Shown here: in pieces, positions 32,126 to 43,394 of the stretch
Layout: the number at the start of each line of letters is the position of its first letter
Position numbering within the stretch: the stretch's first letter is position 1
Source of the DNA: Molanna angustata
Taxonomy: Eukaryota > Arthropoda > Insecta > Trichoptera > Molannidae
Length of the DNA: 64,000 nucleotides
Assembly (NCBI GenBank): GCA_963576475.1
Contig: OY754964.1
Location: 1,624,001 to 1,688,000, forward strand
Reading direction: 5' to 3'
Notes under the pieces: generated by a model
Seen by the model: the letters and a program-made list of their open reading frames with translations, nothing else
Database searches by the model: none
What the model was told of the DNA's origin: nothing
Program-made: the position numbers and the translations under genes

Positions 32126-32420
32126 TACGCCTCTTCAGGGTCCCATTGGTCATGCGGATTTTGTGATCTCGAAGAACAATTTTAAAGCCTTCAAGAAATT
32201 CTGCCATAGTTATGGTGCTTTACTATATGATTAAGTTTATTTTTTAATGAGATCTTAGTCACAACATTAATGCCAGTCAATGACAGTCCACGAATGTGAA
32301 TCTTTTATTCACATTCGTAGATTGTTCTTTTTGCACTATGGTGCCGATATTGCTAATCTAGAGAGATCCATGAGCTACTTTTCATGTAATGCATTTTTTT
32401 TTGTCGCTCATTTAGCGTTC
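32126..32420 (+). mobile_element. R1-like LINE 3' end
   Basis: The plus-strand frame ends GPIGHADFVISKNNFKAFKK then FCHSYGALLYD and a stop, followed by a 3' UTR with AGATTGTTCTTTTTGCAC, TATGGTGCCGATATTGCTAA and CATGAGCTAC. This matches, segment by segment, the 3' side of the R1-like element at 43.9-44.25 kb. It shows which frame is the real C-terminus of that element. Confidence 0.7.
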
Positions 32421-32684
32421 ATAACGACAAGTGTTGTGTTTTGGTTTTACTGCTGGTAATTTGCAACTTGAAATTTATCAGGAATTACTTAATGTATGGG
32501 TTATTTTTAGGGTACAATTGTGATGTGACAATCTGATTACAAAATTAATGTCATACAATTGTCATACAATTGTGTTTGGATATTCACTCCGACACGGGTG
32601 TGTTCCCAGTGAAACGGGTGTCGGTCGCAAATAAAAAAATAAATTATTGTGATCAAAATTTCGAATTCGGAATATTCAAATGTC

Positions 32685-33068
32685 TAGTGATGAGCAAGTG
32701 CAACTTAGTCTTGATCTTGTATCCCCGGTCTTGGTCTTGCATTTACAGGTGCGGTCTTAGTATTGCATAAATATTTGATCGAGTCTTGGTGTTGGTATCG
32801 CATACCCAGTCTTGTTGTTGGTCATGCAGGTATTCTAATCTTTACAATTTTTTTTATTTTTATTTTTCTATTGAAATTTGGTGATAGAAGGTTAAAATAA
32901 ATACGTTAATAAAATCTTACGAGACCACAAGACTCTTGGTCGAGTAAAGCTTGATCATGGTCTTAATCGTGCACCAGCTGGTCTTGGTCTTACAGCGACA
33001 CATACGATCTGGTCTTGGTCTCGCAAGTCTCAAAAGACCAAGACTTGCAAGACCTTTATTCATCACTA
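32685..33068. mobile_element. hAT-type MITE with perfect 8-bp TSD
   Basis: The ends TAGTGATGA and TCATCACTA are inverted. The flanks 32677-32684 and 33069-33076 are both CAAATGTC, a perfect 8-bp duplication as made by hAT transposases. The inside is filled with GGTCTTG / CAAGACC words (GTCTTGGTCTTGC, CTGGTCTTGGTCTTAC, AAAGACCAAGACTTGC) and has no transposase frame. Length 384 bp. Confidence 0.9.
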
Positions 33069-33259
33069 CAAATGTCAATTAAACATAAAATATCAAAATG
33101 ATATTTTTGTGGATAGAAAAAAAATTATAAACAGATTGAAGGAACAAAACGCAATGACGATTATTTCTGATTTTTTAATTTTTCCAATACTGACGGTCGA
33201 ATATTTTTATTATTGCATATGCGCAAACATTGAATTTTTTCCCTGTCGGGAGTCAAAGA

Positions 33260-33577
33260 TATTTTTTAACAGATTTTTAATTATCTCAATAGAGACGAAG
33301 TTGGAATATTTACTGTAGGAGAACCGGGAAATCAAGGCACCTACAGGGCTTACGACCTGTCATCGGCTGGTTTACGTGATCACTTTATGCGCTTGCGCAA
33401 CGTTCACCAATTATGCCTTTTTAATGAGATCCCTATCAATTCAATTTTGAAAGTTCTATATATTGTAATGCCGATGACAGGTCGTAAGCCCTATAGGTGC
33501 CTTGATTTCCCGGTTCTCCTACAGTAAATATTCCAACTTCGTCTCTATTGAGATAATTAAAAATCTGTTAAAAAATA
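33260..33577. repeat. Fold-back element, 107-bp arms
   Basis: 33260-33366 and 33471-33577 are inverted repeats with about one mismatch (CTACAGGGCT against the complement of AGCCCTATAG). The arms include ATTATCTCAATAGAGACG, GGAATATTTACTGTAGGAG and GCTTACGACCTGTCATCGG; the spacer is 104 bp. A diverged single-arm relative lies at 48.77-48.93 kb. Transcription would give a long hairpin RNA. Confidence 0.88.
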
Positions 33578-33606
33578 CTGACGGTGTTGAATATATAAAA
33601 TTCCAT

Positions 33607-34030
33607 AATAATAGGTATTTTTAATCAAACAAATGATTTGGTCTACATATATATTTTTTCCTGAATCCAGGACGACCGTTTCAGCTTATTAGGCCCTTAT
33701 CAACTGGTAAACATAGTAACTCTGCTTTTTCTTATATACTAAAATTCGGTACACTTTTGCAATTATGAATTGTTCAAAACAGTTGTATTGTAGTTTATGT
33801 TGGGAATTACGTAGATGCAGGTGTTTTTAAGTACCTACATAAACTATAATACAACTGTTTTGAACAATTCATAATTGCAAAAATGTACCGAATTTTAGTA
33901 TATAAGAAAAAGCAGGGTTTCTATGTTTACCAGTTGATAAGGGCCTTATAAGCTGAAACGGTCGTCCTGGATTCAGGAAAAAATATATATGTAGACCAAA
34001 TCATTTGTTTGATTAAAAAACCTATTATTA
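33607..34030. repeat. Fold-back element, 194-bp arms
   Basis: 33607-33800 and 33837-34030 are inverted repeats, highly similar, with a 36-bp spacer containing GTAGATGCAGGTG. Each arm carries the two-stem GAAAC motif (33667-33707 minus, 33930-33970 plus). The outer ends read ATAATAGGTATTTTTAATC and GATTAAAAAACCTATTATT. Almost the whole element can fold into one hairpin. Confidence 0.9.
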
Positions 34031-34499
34031 CGATTATTTCTGATGAATGCTTCAAATTAATGAAGTTAACAACAAATATTAAAATGTATTGGATGAGAAG
34101 ATATTTAATTCTAATGAAAATTTCAGAATTGGAATGTCGAAATTTGGTAAATATATTTTTCTCTCTTGACTTTATCCTAACGACTGAGTTTGGTAGCTGT
34201 ATTCAATCAATCTTTTTGTAGCCCGCCTCTATGTTAATCTGTTGCAAAACGTTTCGGCGAGCGATCACGGAATCTCAGTCCTTCGACATTGCCCATCACA
34301 ACAAGCTTTTCGAAGCAATCAGATTCTATCTTGACAATGATTGCAAAAAATTGAAGAATACGAATTGAAGATTATTAGCACATTGTTGACAGCCGATCCT
34401 CATCCAGAAGCCGTACATTTGACTTCTTGACAGTCCATAGGATTGTTCGAGGCAACGATTTTCTTCCTCTTGGACTGTCTCAGTTTCCAAGTGTCAAGA

Positions 34500-34600
34500 G
34501 TATTGTAGGAATATTGAAATTATGAGTATATATTAGAGTCCTGATGAGTCTAGCCTTTGTATTTTTTGTGACAGTCTTGTCCTTACATACACTCGTCGGA
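34500..34600 (-). mobile_element. RTE-like RT fragment
   Basis: On the minus strand the frame carries CKDKTVTKNTKARLIRTLIY, the segment between the YLG block and the Y.SE.W block in RTE-like RTs. It is antisense to the next fragment, so the two come from separate or rearranged insertions. Confidence 0.45.
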
Positions 34601-34699
34601 ATGACGGAATGACGGACGTCTTCACGAATGACGGAAGATAAAAATAGTAAAGGTCGCCCTAGAGACAGTGAGCAGTGCGCTGTAGCAGATACCAAGAGA

Positions 34700-35015
34700 T
34701 GAAGAGGCTGGTGATCTTTACCAGGACATCAGCGTAGTCAAGTTTATCAAGATTAACAGACTACGCTGGTTGGGACATTTAAACCGTATGGATGATCTGG
34801 ATCTCCCAAAAAGAGTGTTATCTAATGATCCAACCGGTAGAAGAAGCGCAGGGAGACCTAAACTACGATCGTTGGACGGCGTTGTCGCGGACTGTCGGGC
34901 TATGGGGCAACAGAACTGGAAGGTGGTAACCAGCGATAGAGCAGAATGGAGAAGTTTCTTGGAGGCAGCTAGGACCCATCAAGGGTTGTAACGCTGAGGA
35001 TGATGGTGATGATGA
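34700..35015 (+). mobile_element. RTE-like LINE C-terminus and tail
   Basis: The frame reads VVKFIKINRLRWLGHLNRMD, then LPKRVLSNDPTGRRSAGRPK, LDGVVADCRAMGQQNW, DRAEWRSFLEAARTHQGL and a stop, followed by a GATGATGGTGATGATGAAG tail. The 74 codons from 34770 are an intact terminal piece; everything upstream of the RLRWLGH block is missing. Confidence 0.8.
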
Positions 35016-35493
35016 AGAGGCTGGTGAACAACAGAGATATGTGGAGAGTCGGAGTGCTTGATGCATACCAATCTTAGAACCGAGAAGAAGAAGAAATCTA
35101 GAATTTGGTTCATACGTTCGAACAATGCAACGATAAATCATCTGAAATATGTCAGTCAGGTCAGGTATTGTGAAGGAGTTCAACTCGGTCTGTTTCATTT
35201 ATAACATTGTGAATAAATGCTAAAATGCAAATTAGCGCATAGAAAACACACACAGCTCGTCGGGATATTCGCAAATATTTTATTCCTTCAAGAAATGTGC
35301 CATTTTGAAAATTTTAAAAACATAGAATAATATTTTCCGATAACAACGAAGACAAAGCAAATATTATTACAGAAGACATGGAAGTTATTTTTGGCATGAA
35401 TCTTAATTTTTAACAGACTTCCCAAAAACAATTATCAATTTAACAAGTTTTTATTTACAACGAATTGAGATATAATTATTGAGATATGATTAA
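35016..35493. other. AT-rich stretch without recognised features
   Basis: No supported feature was seen between the RTE tail and the Jockey-like LINE. Confidence 0.4.
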
Positions 35494-37636
35494 ATAAATA
35501 AAAAAAATCACCCTAATCCTAAATGGAATTTTTCAAAGGGAAATTATTATTTATTATATCATTTGTTATCAAGTTGTAATTGGGAATCTGTATACTCTTG
35601 CATTTCGGTAAATGATGCATGCGACTCATTCTATTCAACATTGTACGACATTTTTGACACTTGTATTCCTTACCACTCTGATAAAAATAAAAGTCGGTCA
35701 TATCCTAAATGGTTTACACCTGAAATTATACGAAATATCAAACTTAAACACAGCTTTCACGTCAAGTGGAAACGAAATAAACTTCAATCTGAATATATAC
35801 AATATTCTAAATTACGTGCCGATGTTAAACGCGATATTCAAATCTCTTTTTCTCAGTATCTTTTGGACATAGAATCAAAATTAAAAGTAAATGCAAACGA
35901 TTTTTGGAAGTATATAAACGACTTAAAAAAATCTAAATCTAAACATACTGCAATGAATTACAATAGAAAGGAAATTAAATGTCCCAATGGCATTACCACA
36001 GCATTCGCTGATTACTTTCGATCCGTTTATAGTAATACTCCACCTTTACTAAATCCTCTTGGCTCTGATGCCACAGATACTAATATTCCTCCACCGTTTC
36101 ACATAACATCAGTAACTGTAAACGATGTTCTAAATGCAATAAAGAAATTAAAAAAGCCGAAATCAATTGGAGTCGACGAAGTACCAGGTTTTATCATCAA
36201 AGGTTGTGCTGATCATTTTACAAAACCGTTATGCCATATTTTTAATACTTGCTTATCTACCGGAAATTTCCCTCATTTATGGAAATCAACCAAAATAACG
36301 CCAGTATTTAAAAAAGGTGACAAATGTAATATATCTAACTATCGCCCTGTTGCGATACTAGCAGCAATTGCAAAGATTTTTGAATTAGTTTTATTTGAAA
36401 AGATTTATAGTCATGTTCAACCTCATTTAGATGAAAATCAGCACGGCTTTAGACCGAAAAAAATCCGTTTCCAGCAACTTACTCAATATTACTCAATATA
36501 TATCGAAACACATGGATAAGGGTCACCAGGTTGATGTTACCTATTATGATTTTGAAAAGGCATTTGACAGAGTAGACATTGACATTCTTATGATGAAACT
36601 TGGTAAATTCGGCTTCTCGGAAGGTATGATATACTTTTTTGTGGATTACTTTCGAAATCGTAGACAATATGTTAGTTTCAATGGTGCAATTTCTTCCGAA
36701 TTTCCTGTTTTTTCTGGCGTTCCTCAGGGATCTATCTTGGGGCCTTTGCTATTTTTATTATTTATCAATGACATTGGTCACACCATTAAATTTGCAGATT
36801 ATCTTATTTTTGCTGATGATCTTAAATTATTCACAACAATTTCTAATCCTGAATGGTGCCATCTTTTTCAATCCGATATCGACTCGATTGGTGAATGGGC
36901 AATAAAAAATAAACTATCCTTTAGTTTTAAAAAATGTCATGTTTTATCTTATAGTAAATCAAAAAATCCTATTCACTTTACGTATAAACTAGGCAACAAT
37001 ATTCTGGAAAGAGTCAATACAACAACAGATTTGGGTATAGTATTCGACTCTAGACTTACATTCCACGAGCATATCCTTAAATTAGTTGCAAAAGGATACA
37101 AAATGCTCGGGTTCATATTAAGACATTGCCACAAATTCAAAGACCTTCACACTATCAAAACTTTATACAATACACTTGTATTGAGTATTCTCGAAACAAA
37201 CTCAATTATTTGGTCTCCATATGAGGCTACATATTGTATTATGATCGAAAGAGTTCACAAAAAATTTCTCAGATATTGCTACCTTCGGACGTATGGTACA
37301 TATCCTTGGTTGTATCCATCTGCTTTTTTATTAGGTATGATTGGATACAACTCCTTGGAAAACAGAAGATTATTTTGTCTATTGAAATACTTTTTCCAAC
37401 TAGTAAATGGGTTAGTATATAATCCTAGTTTACTTTGCGAAATAGGCATACTTGCTCCTATTAATTACATCAGAGGAAGAAATCACGCGTTGTTTCTGCA
37501 GCCATACAGTCGGACGAATTTATTAGCCAAGTCTCCAATACACAAAGCCGTCTCAATGTTCAACATTTTGTCGAGCGAAGTTGACGTCTTCAATATCAGT
37601 GAAAACAATTTTCTGAATTTTATGTTTTATTTTTAA
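35494..37636 (+). pseudogene. Jockey/CR1-like reverse transcriptase with A7 frameshift
   Basis: First frame (to about 36463): linker; NDFWKYINDLKKSKS; KPKSIGVDEVPGFIIK; STGNFPHLWKSTKITPVFKK; NYRPVAILAAIAKIFE; ENQHGFRPKK. Second frame (from about 36458): KSVSSNLL; catalytic motif A YYDFEKAFDRV; motif B FSGVPQGSILGP; motif C LIFADDLKLF; TTTDLGIVFDSRLTF; then the thumb-like C-terminal part to a stop at 37636. All three catalytic aspartates are present. The frames meet in a run of seven A (36457-36463) where six would keep one frame, so this is one slip or a sequencing error. No start codon belongs to the second frame. Confidence 0.9.
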
Positions 37637-37809
37637 ATTGTATTATGTATTGCATAAACTGTATTTTTTAAATTGTGTATTATTTTGTATTTTTTATTTT
37701 GTTTTGTTAATTGTGTATTATTTTGTATTTAAATTGTGTATTATTTCTTAAATTGTGTATTATTTTGTTGATTATGTATTACTTTGTAATTATGTTTGTT
37801 GTTCTTTTT

Positions 37810-37851
37810 AATGCCATGCCAGTTTAGGTTTCCCTGTAAAGGCATGGCATT
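37810..37851 (+). promoter_or_regulatory. LINE 3' UTR hairpin
   Basis: AATGCCATGCC pairs with GGCATGGCATT (11 bp, perfect), loop AGTTTAGGTTTCCCTGTAAA, some 15 bases before the AAAT tail. The loop holds an AGG-TTT-CCT core like the hairpins in other LINE tails here. Such 3' stem-loops are recognised by the reverse transcriptase in some LINEs (eel UnaL2 is the known case); the role here is inferred. Confidence 0.65.
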
Positions 37852-37885
37852 CTCTTTGCCAAATAAATAAATAAATAAATATCTC

Positions 37886-38272
37886 AATAAATTTTGAAAA
37901 GGCTGTAATAATAATTTGAAATGGATTTGGTGGTGGATATTTACACAGCAAAGTATCTGCGTTATTGGAGATATATTATTATTTGAAAAGAACCAATTAA
38001 ATTAAATTTGAGTAAAAGTGATAATATCAATAGGTAGTAGGTATAAACATTCACAAGAAACTCGCGGCCAAAATTGGGATGCAGTATATTTAAATGAATA
38101 TCGTAATTTAAATATCGAGACGAAATAAAAATATCGCTTTTAAAAGTCTAAGAAAATATTTACAAAGCCCTCCAAATCTGAAATTAAATTTAAGAGATAT
38201 CTCCGAATTAAAATAACGATACTTGTCAATTATGGGACCTGTTTTGAAATAAAAATCGATGTTAGTAATATA
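37886..38272. other. AT-rich stretch without recognised features
   Basis: No supported gene or repeat was seen between the LINE tail and the SINE. Confidence 0.4.
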
Positions 38273-38448
38273 TAGACGGGTGGTGGCATAGTGGTTAGCG
38301 CGCTTGGTTAGTAATCCAGTGGTCGCGAGTTCGAATCCTGCCACAGCCGATTTCGTTCACCTATAGTACAGGCATTTATGCTTAGTTAGGGAATGTATGA
38401 GGATGTACATATATGTACTTGCTTCAAGGACCTATTATTTCATTTAAA
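38273..38448 (+). mobile_element. tRNA-Thr-type SINE, full length
   Basis: A box region GGTGGCATAGTGGTTAGCG, anticodon arm CTTGGTTAGTAATCCAG, B box GTCGCGAGTTCGAATCC, then CGATTTCGTTCACC, body GGGAATGTATGAGGATGTAC and ATATGTACTTGCTTCAAGG, and an A-rich end that abuts the T1 terminus at 38451. Acceptor pairing is not perfect, so it is not a functional tRNA. Confidence 0.88.
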
Positions 38449-38450
38449 AA

Positions 38451-39345
<895 letters not shown>

Positions 39346-39419
39346 AGAAATGTTGACAATCTCTAAATGCATTTGTATGAAGTACATTTCTATTACATTC
39401 TTAAAAAAATAAGATTTAA

Positions 39420-39760
39420 GAGGAAAAAACTATTCACCATACACCCAAAAAAATTGTCACGAAACTCATATTATGCACTTTCTACATGATACCTGTTGAT
39501 AAGTTTATGTACAAAAATTGCATTACTGCAATGTTGATAAGGCGATGGATATGTGTCAAGATAGAAGAATGTGGTGTTCGGTTCTCACTGCCTACTCTTT
39601 AGGAAGATAGAAATGGAGAGAAAAAAATACACTTGTCCATAGAGACACATAATACATGATATTGTATGTGTCTCTATGGACATCACTCAACTCAAGAAGT
39701 AAGCTTCTGTATGGGAAAATTTTTCATACAAATTTGACATTAATTTCACATTGATATAGC
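39420..39760 (-). repeat. T1-associated repeat, inverted relative to 56.46-56.80 kb
   Basis: ATTGTCACGAAACTCA, CACTTTCTACATGATACCTG, CTGCCTACTCTTTAGGAAG and GCTTCTGTATGGGAAAA match the reverse complement of 56460-56800. It includes what looks like a LINE A 3' terminus (AAGATAGAAGAATGTGGTG, then TTCGGTTCTCACTGCC). A palindrome at 39644-39690 (GTCCATAGAGACACATA against its complement) lies inside. Confidence 0.55.
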
Positions 39761-40009
39761 AGATCATAGTTTTTTTTTCTTCTTTATATATTGATAATCC
39801 TTAAATGCATTTTTGAAGAGTGTACTTTTATTGTATCAAAAGATCAACACTCCACTCCACTCCACTACTTCATAGTGTAGAGAGTAAAAAAGAAACTAAT
39901 ATTTTCGAAGAGAAATTTGTGGCAAGTTATAAACAATTTTATTTATTCCAATTCGTACTATTTGAACTATGAATGAGTTTATTTTATTTTGAAGTAGCAC
40001 ACAGAATGT

Positions 40010-40165
40010 TCTACTTCAAATTCTGAATTCATCCAACGAAGCCTTTAATTTGGTGTTTTTGATATGCAAAAAGTCAACTAATACACCATAGAAAATGTTC
40101 CTTCATATACGCGTCATGGCTTAATACTGTCGATTCATAAGAGAATTAAATTCTCTTGAAATATT
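40010..40165 (-). repeat. Dispersed repeat G, second copy
   Basis: Reverse complement of 735-890: AAGCCTTTAATTTGGTGTTT, AAAATGTTCCTTCATATACG and TGTCGATTCATAAGAG have counterparts there. Confidence 0.5.
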
Positions 40166-40229
40166 TTATTTATGCATTGCTTATCGGGCATCTAACAGAT
40201 ACTATTCCAAAAACATATTTAACACGCAC

Positions 40230-40375
40230 CCAATAACAAGTTGCCACGTTCTGGAGTCTCACGGATCCAGACTGAAAACACAATTTAAAACTGTGTCTCC
40301 ACCGGGAATCGAACCCGGGACCTTTGTCTCAGAAGTCAGATATCTTACCACAGATGCCGATAAAAGTTGTTTAAT
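40230..40375 (-). mobile_element. Second tRNA-derived SINE (Arg-like head)
   Basis: The minus strand reads CATCTGTGGTAAGATATCTG, ACTTCTGAGACAAAGGTCC, CGGGTTCGATTCCCGGTGGA. It has a well-preserved T arm (CCGGG-TTCGATT-CCCGG) and a possible TCT anticodon loop (CTTCTGA), but the anticodon stem is mismatched and the head is shorter than a tRNA. It continues into TTTTCAGTCTGGATCCGTGA. I call it a SINE head, not a functional tRNA. Confidence 0.55.
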
Positions 40376-40556
40376 ATGACCAGTTTCGAAGCAACCGTTA
40401 CTTTCTCAGGACGAATGAAAACTCATAGTGATGAAAATAGGAAAAAATGTTCTAATAAATAATATTGTGACACATAGATGATTCAAACATGTTAAGTCGA
40501 TACAAAGTCATAACTATTTCAAGTCGCGCGAGCGAGATAGATTATGCAGTAAGATT

Positions 40557-40690
40557 TATTTTTTATTTATTTGTTTATCACACTACATTTTGTATTAACA
40601 ACAAAAAGCAGATTACTGCTGCCCACCTAGGAAAACCTGTTCTAGGGCTAGCAGTATACAATAAAAGTGTCTTAGAATTCTGTAAAATTT
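40557..40690 (-). mobile_element. LINE 3' end with GAACAGG hairpin
   Basis: Minus strand: CTGCTAGCCCTAGAACAGG, TTTTCCTAGGTGGGCAGCAG, TAATCTGC, then AATACAAAATGTAGTGTGAT and AAACAAATAAATAAAA. The hairpin is 40616-40654. The same tail is at 55145-55260 on the plus strand. Confidence 0.65.
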
Positions 40691-41222
40691 CTTGATGTGC
40701 CCGCGGCTTTTATTTTGTACTTGTAAACCAAGGTTATGAAAAATACAAGTTTCACACTTGAGAAAACATTTTTGTATTCTCTGTGCGTTTTGTAAATTGT
40801 TGAGATAACAATTTCGCTTTGCCTTGTGCAGACCTTGTTAATTAATCAAAATTGATCTCAATGAGGATATAACATTCATCAGATCCAACAGATAGTATTG
40901 TATGTCAAATGAATATCTAAGAGTATTTCGGCAAAATATATGATAACAAGAATAGACAATCGATTTAGGATTACCACCACATAGGTACGTTTATGTAATT
41001 TGATAGACTTTCTCAAAAGACGATTCGACCTCTGTGAAGCGATGGATGCATCAGAATAGTATGGCGCTAGAAATTCCACGAGGGATGAACGACTGAAGAA
41101 GATAATAAATAAGGCTGAAATTGAAGAAACGAAATGACAGAAAGCCTGCACCGAGAAGATATTTCAGGACAGGAATGAGTGGCAGTGGAAAATAAAATAA
41201 ATAAGGATAAAATACATAATAT
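40691..41222. other. Unassigned stretch
   Basis: A 90-codon minus-strand frame (40879-41151) is open, with hydrophobic N-terminal residues, but it resembles nothing specific. No shared repeat was found. Confidence 0.35.
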
Positions 41223-41915
41223 TAAAATAAAATAAAATAAAATAAAATAAAATAAAATAAAATAAAATAAAATAAAATAAAATAAAATAAAATAAAATAA
41301 AATAAAATAAAATAAAATAAAATAAAATAAAATAAAATAAAATAAAATAAAATAAAATAAAATAAAATAAAATAAAATAAAATAAAATAAAATAAAATAA
41401 AATAAAATAAAATAAAATAAAATAAAATAAAATAAAATAAAATAAAATAAAATAAAATAAAATAAAATAAAATAAAATAAAATAAAATAAAATAAAATAA
41501 AATAAAATAAAATAAAATAAAATAAAATAAAATAAAATAAAATAAAATAAAATAAAATAAAATAAAATAAAATAAAATAAAATAAAATAAAATAAAATAA
41601 AATAAAATAAAATAAAATAAAATAAAATAAAATGAAATGAAATGAAATGAAATGAAATGAAATGAAATGAAATAAAATAAAATAAAATAAAATAAAATAA
41701 AATAAAATAAAATAAAATAAAATAAAATAAAATAAAATAAAATAAAATAAAATAAAATAAAATAAAATAAAATAAAATAAAATAAAATAAAATAAAATAA
41801 AATAAAATAAAATAAAATAAAATAAAATAAAATAAAATAAAATGAAATGAAATGAAATAAAAAAAAAAAAATAAAAAAAAAAAAAAAATAAAATAATATA
41901 AAATAAAATGATAAA
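41223..41915 (+). repeat. (AAAAT)n microsatellite, about 690 bp
   Basis: More than 120 copies of TAAAA/AAAAT with a block of AAATG variants at 41634-41672 and again near 41843, then degenerate poly-A/T. The lack of other interruptions indicates recent expansion or collapse in assembly. Confidence 0.97.
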
Positions 41916-42078
41916 AATTAGCCTTAATGCTTAGTTTAGCGAATGTATGAGGATGATTTTAGATAGGTCGATGGCAGAGCGGTTAGTGCACTTGGCTAGT
42001 AATCCATTGGTCGCGAGTTTGAATTCGAAGAAGATGTATATATGTACTTGTTTATCAATGACATATTCATTTAAAAAA
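41916..42078 (+). mobile_element. Two partial tRNA-Thr-type SINEs
   Basis: 41916-41956 is a SINE 3' scrap (CTTAATGCTTAGTTTAGCGA, ATGTATGAGGATG). From 41963 a second copy begins with GGTCGATGGCAGAGCGGTTA, CTAGTAATCCATTGGTCG, GAGTTTGAAT, then jumps by an internal deletion to GAAGATGTATATATGTACTT and ends in ATTCATTTAAAAAAAG. Confidence 0.75.
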
Positions 42079-43299
42079 AGCTAATATGTTACTTTGTCAA
42101 AAATTTATTACATACGAAATATTAATGTTTATTATGTACTTGTTACACACAAGGACATATTTATTCTTTATAAAATAAATTATAACGGCTCGATACGAAT
42201 TATTTTGAGAAGAATAATATACATATTCAAGAATGAACTAGCAAATGTACTGCGCCAAAGTCTCAATTTCAACAGAAAATAATGTATATTTGATATGCTT
42301 TGCTATAAAATAATACTGGGAGTTACATTGAATAACTGGATCGCCTGTCATGAACCAGTCACTCTTGTATTGGTTCCAATTGATGTTTATACAATAGAAA
42401 GATGGGAATACCGACCTATTGGTTTAACCCAAATATAGGAAGGAATGTATCTACATACATTATACGGGAAGTATTGTGACGGTAAACAATAAACGGAATC
42501 CCACACACACGTGCCTTCCTAATGAGGACACGTGGAAATGCGATACAATTCCCTTTATTATTATAATTCACATTCTATATTTCTTTAAAGTGACAGATGA
42601 TATCTTTTTTGGCGTATATGTATAAAAACCAATAGAGCTAGTAAAAAAATATTGAATATTATTTTGCTAATATAACCAAAACAGACTTAGAATGACTATA
42701 TATATTATCAATTTATTATTATTATTCGGGATTACTAATGTATTTAACTTACTTCTGATTCATTGCTGTATGATTTGCGAAGAAAATAAATTACTACCAA
42801 GAATAGTCAGTCGAACAATTAAAATTTTAAGACTTAAAACAATCAATCTTCGGAACTTTAAAAGATTCCAGTTATTGTATAAATAACTGGAATCTTTTAA
42901 AGTTGATCTATAGAAGATCTTAAGACCGATTGTGAAACGATCTTCCGAATTCTGTGTTTCGACCTTCTAACAACCCGAGTCTTTGTAGATTCGAAAAAGC
43001 TCCACAACGAATTAAATACTAAAAGCTGGCGTACCTTACGTAGCTATGTTAAAGAAATCTTAAAGACTTCAGCTGTTGTATAAAGACTTAAAAGGTCGTC
43101 TCCAACAAATGTAAAAATCATCAAGACTTGATAAAATTTCCACAACTCTTGCATTACCCGAAACCCTATTTATTTTAAAATTCAAGGAGTTATTTATAGG
43201 TACTGATTAACTCGCTAAACATTATTAAATTGTTATTCGACTAAACATTAAAACATAATAATAATATTTGTTAGTTAAGCATTTTTTTTACATAATGTG
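42079..43299. other. AT-rich stretch with one perfect hairpin
   Basis: No gene is supported. At 42854-42904 AACTTTAAAAGATTCCAG plus TTATT is mirrored exactly after a 5-nt loop GTATA (23-bp perfect stem). The rest, including a GATCTTAAGACC region near 42910, is unassigned. Confidence 0.5.
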
Positions 43300-43345
43300 G
43301 CGGACGTATTGCTTCAGAGCAATTTCTATCAGTCAACCACACTAG
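43300..43345 (-). mobile_element. LINE B 3' hairpin relic
   Basis: ATTGCT-tcag-AGCAAT (43308-43323) sits at the same place as the ATTGCC/GGCAAT hairpin in the other LINE B tails, next to TGGTTGACTGATAGAAATTG (minus). Both sides of the stem changed together. Only a short scrap survives. Confidence 0.5.
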
Positions 43346-43394
43346 TAAGAACACTTGTAGCAAGTATTAAAAAACATTACAAAAAAACAAGAGA

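Larger units (their letters stand above)
35494..37885 (+). mobile_element. Jockey/CR1-like LINE, 5'-truncated, nearly intact RT
   Basis: The element enters in the linker after the (missing) endonuclease (NFSKGNYYLLYHLLSSCNW, with no start codon of its own), runs through a complete RT and C-terminal region, a 3' UTR, a hairpin at 37810-37851 and an (AAAT)n tail ending near 37885. The RT is split into two frames by a single extra A. It is the best-preserved coding sequence in the window and so probably among the youngest insertions. Confidence 0.9.

Noticed and set aside
36479..36905. Small frames overlapping the Jockey-like RT
   Set aside because: Shadows in other frames of the RT domain.
38273..38345. 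A functional tRNA-Thr
   Set aside because: The head is repeated many times with a common 3' body and the acceptor stem is imperfect; it is a SINE.
40282..40372. A functional tRNA-Arg
   Set aside because: The T arm is good, but the anticodon stem is mismatched, the acceptor ends do not pair and SINE-like sequence follows; treated as a SINE head.
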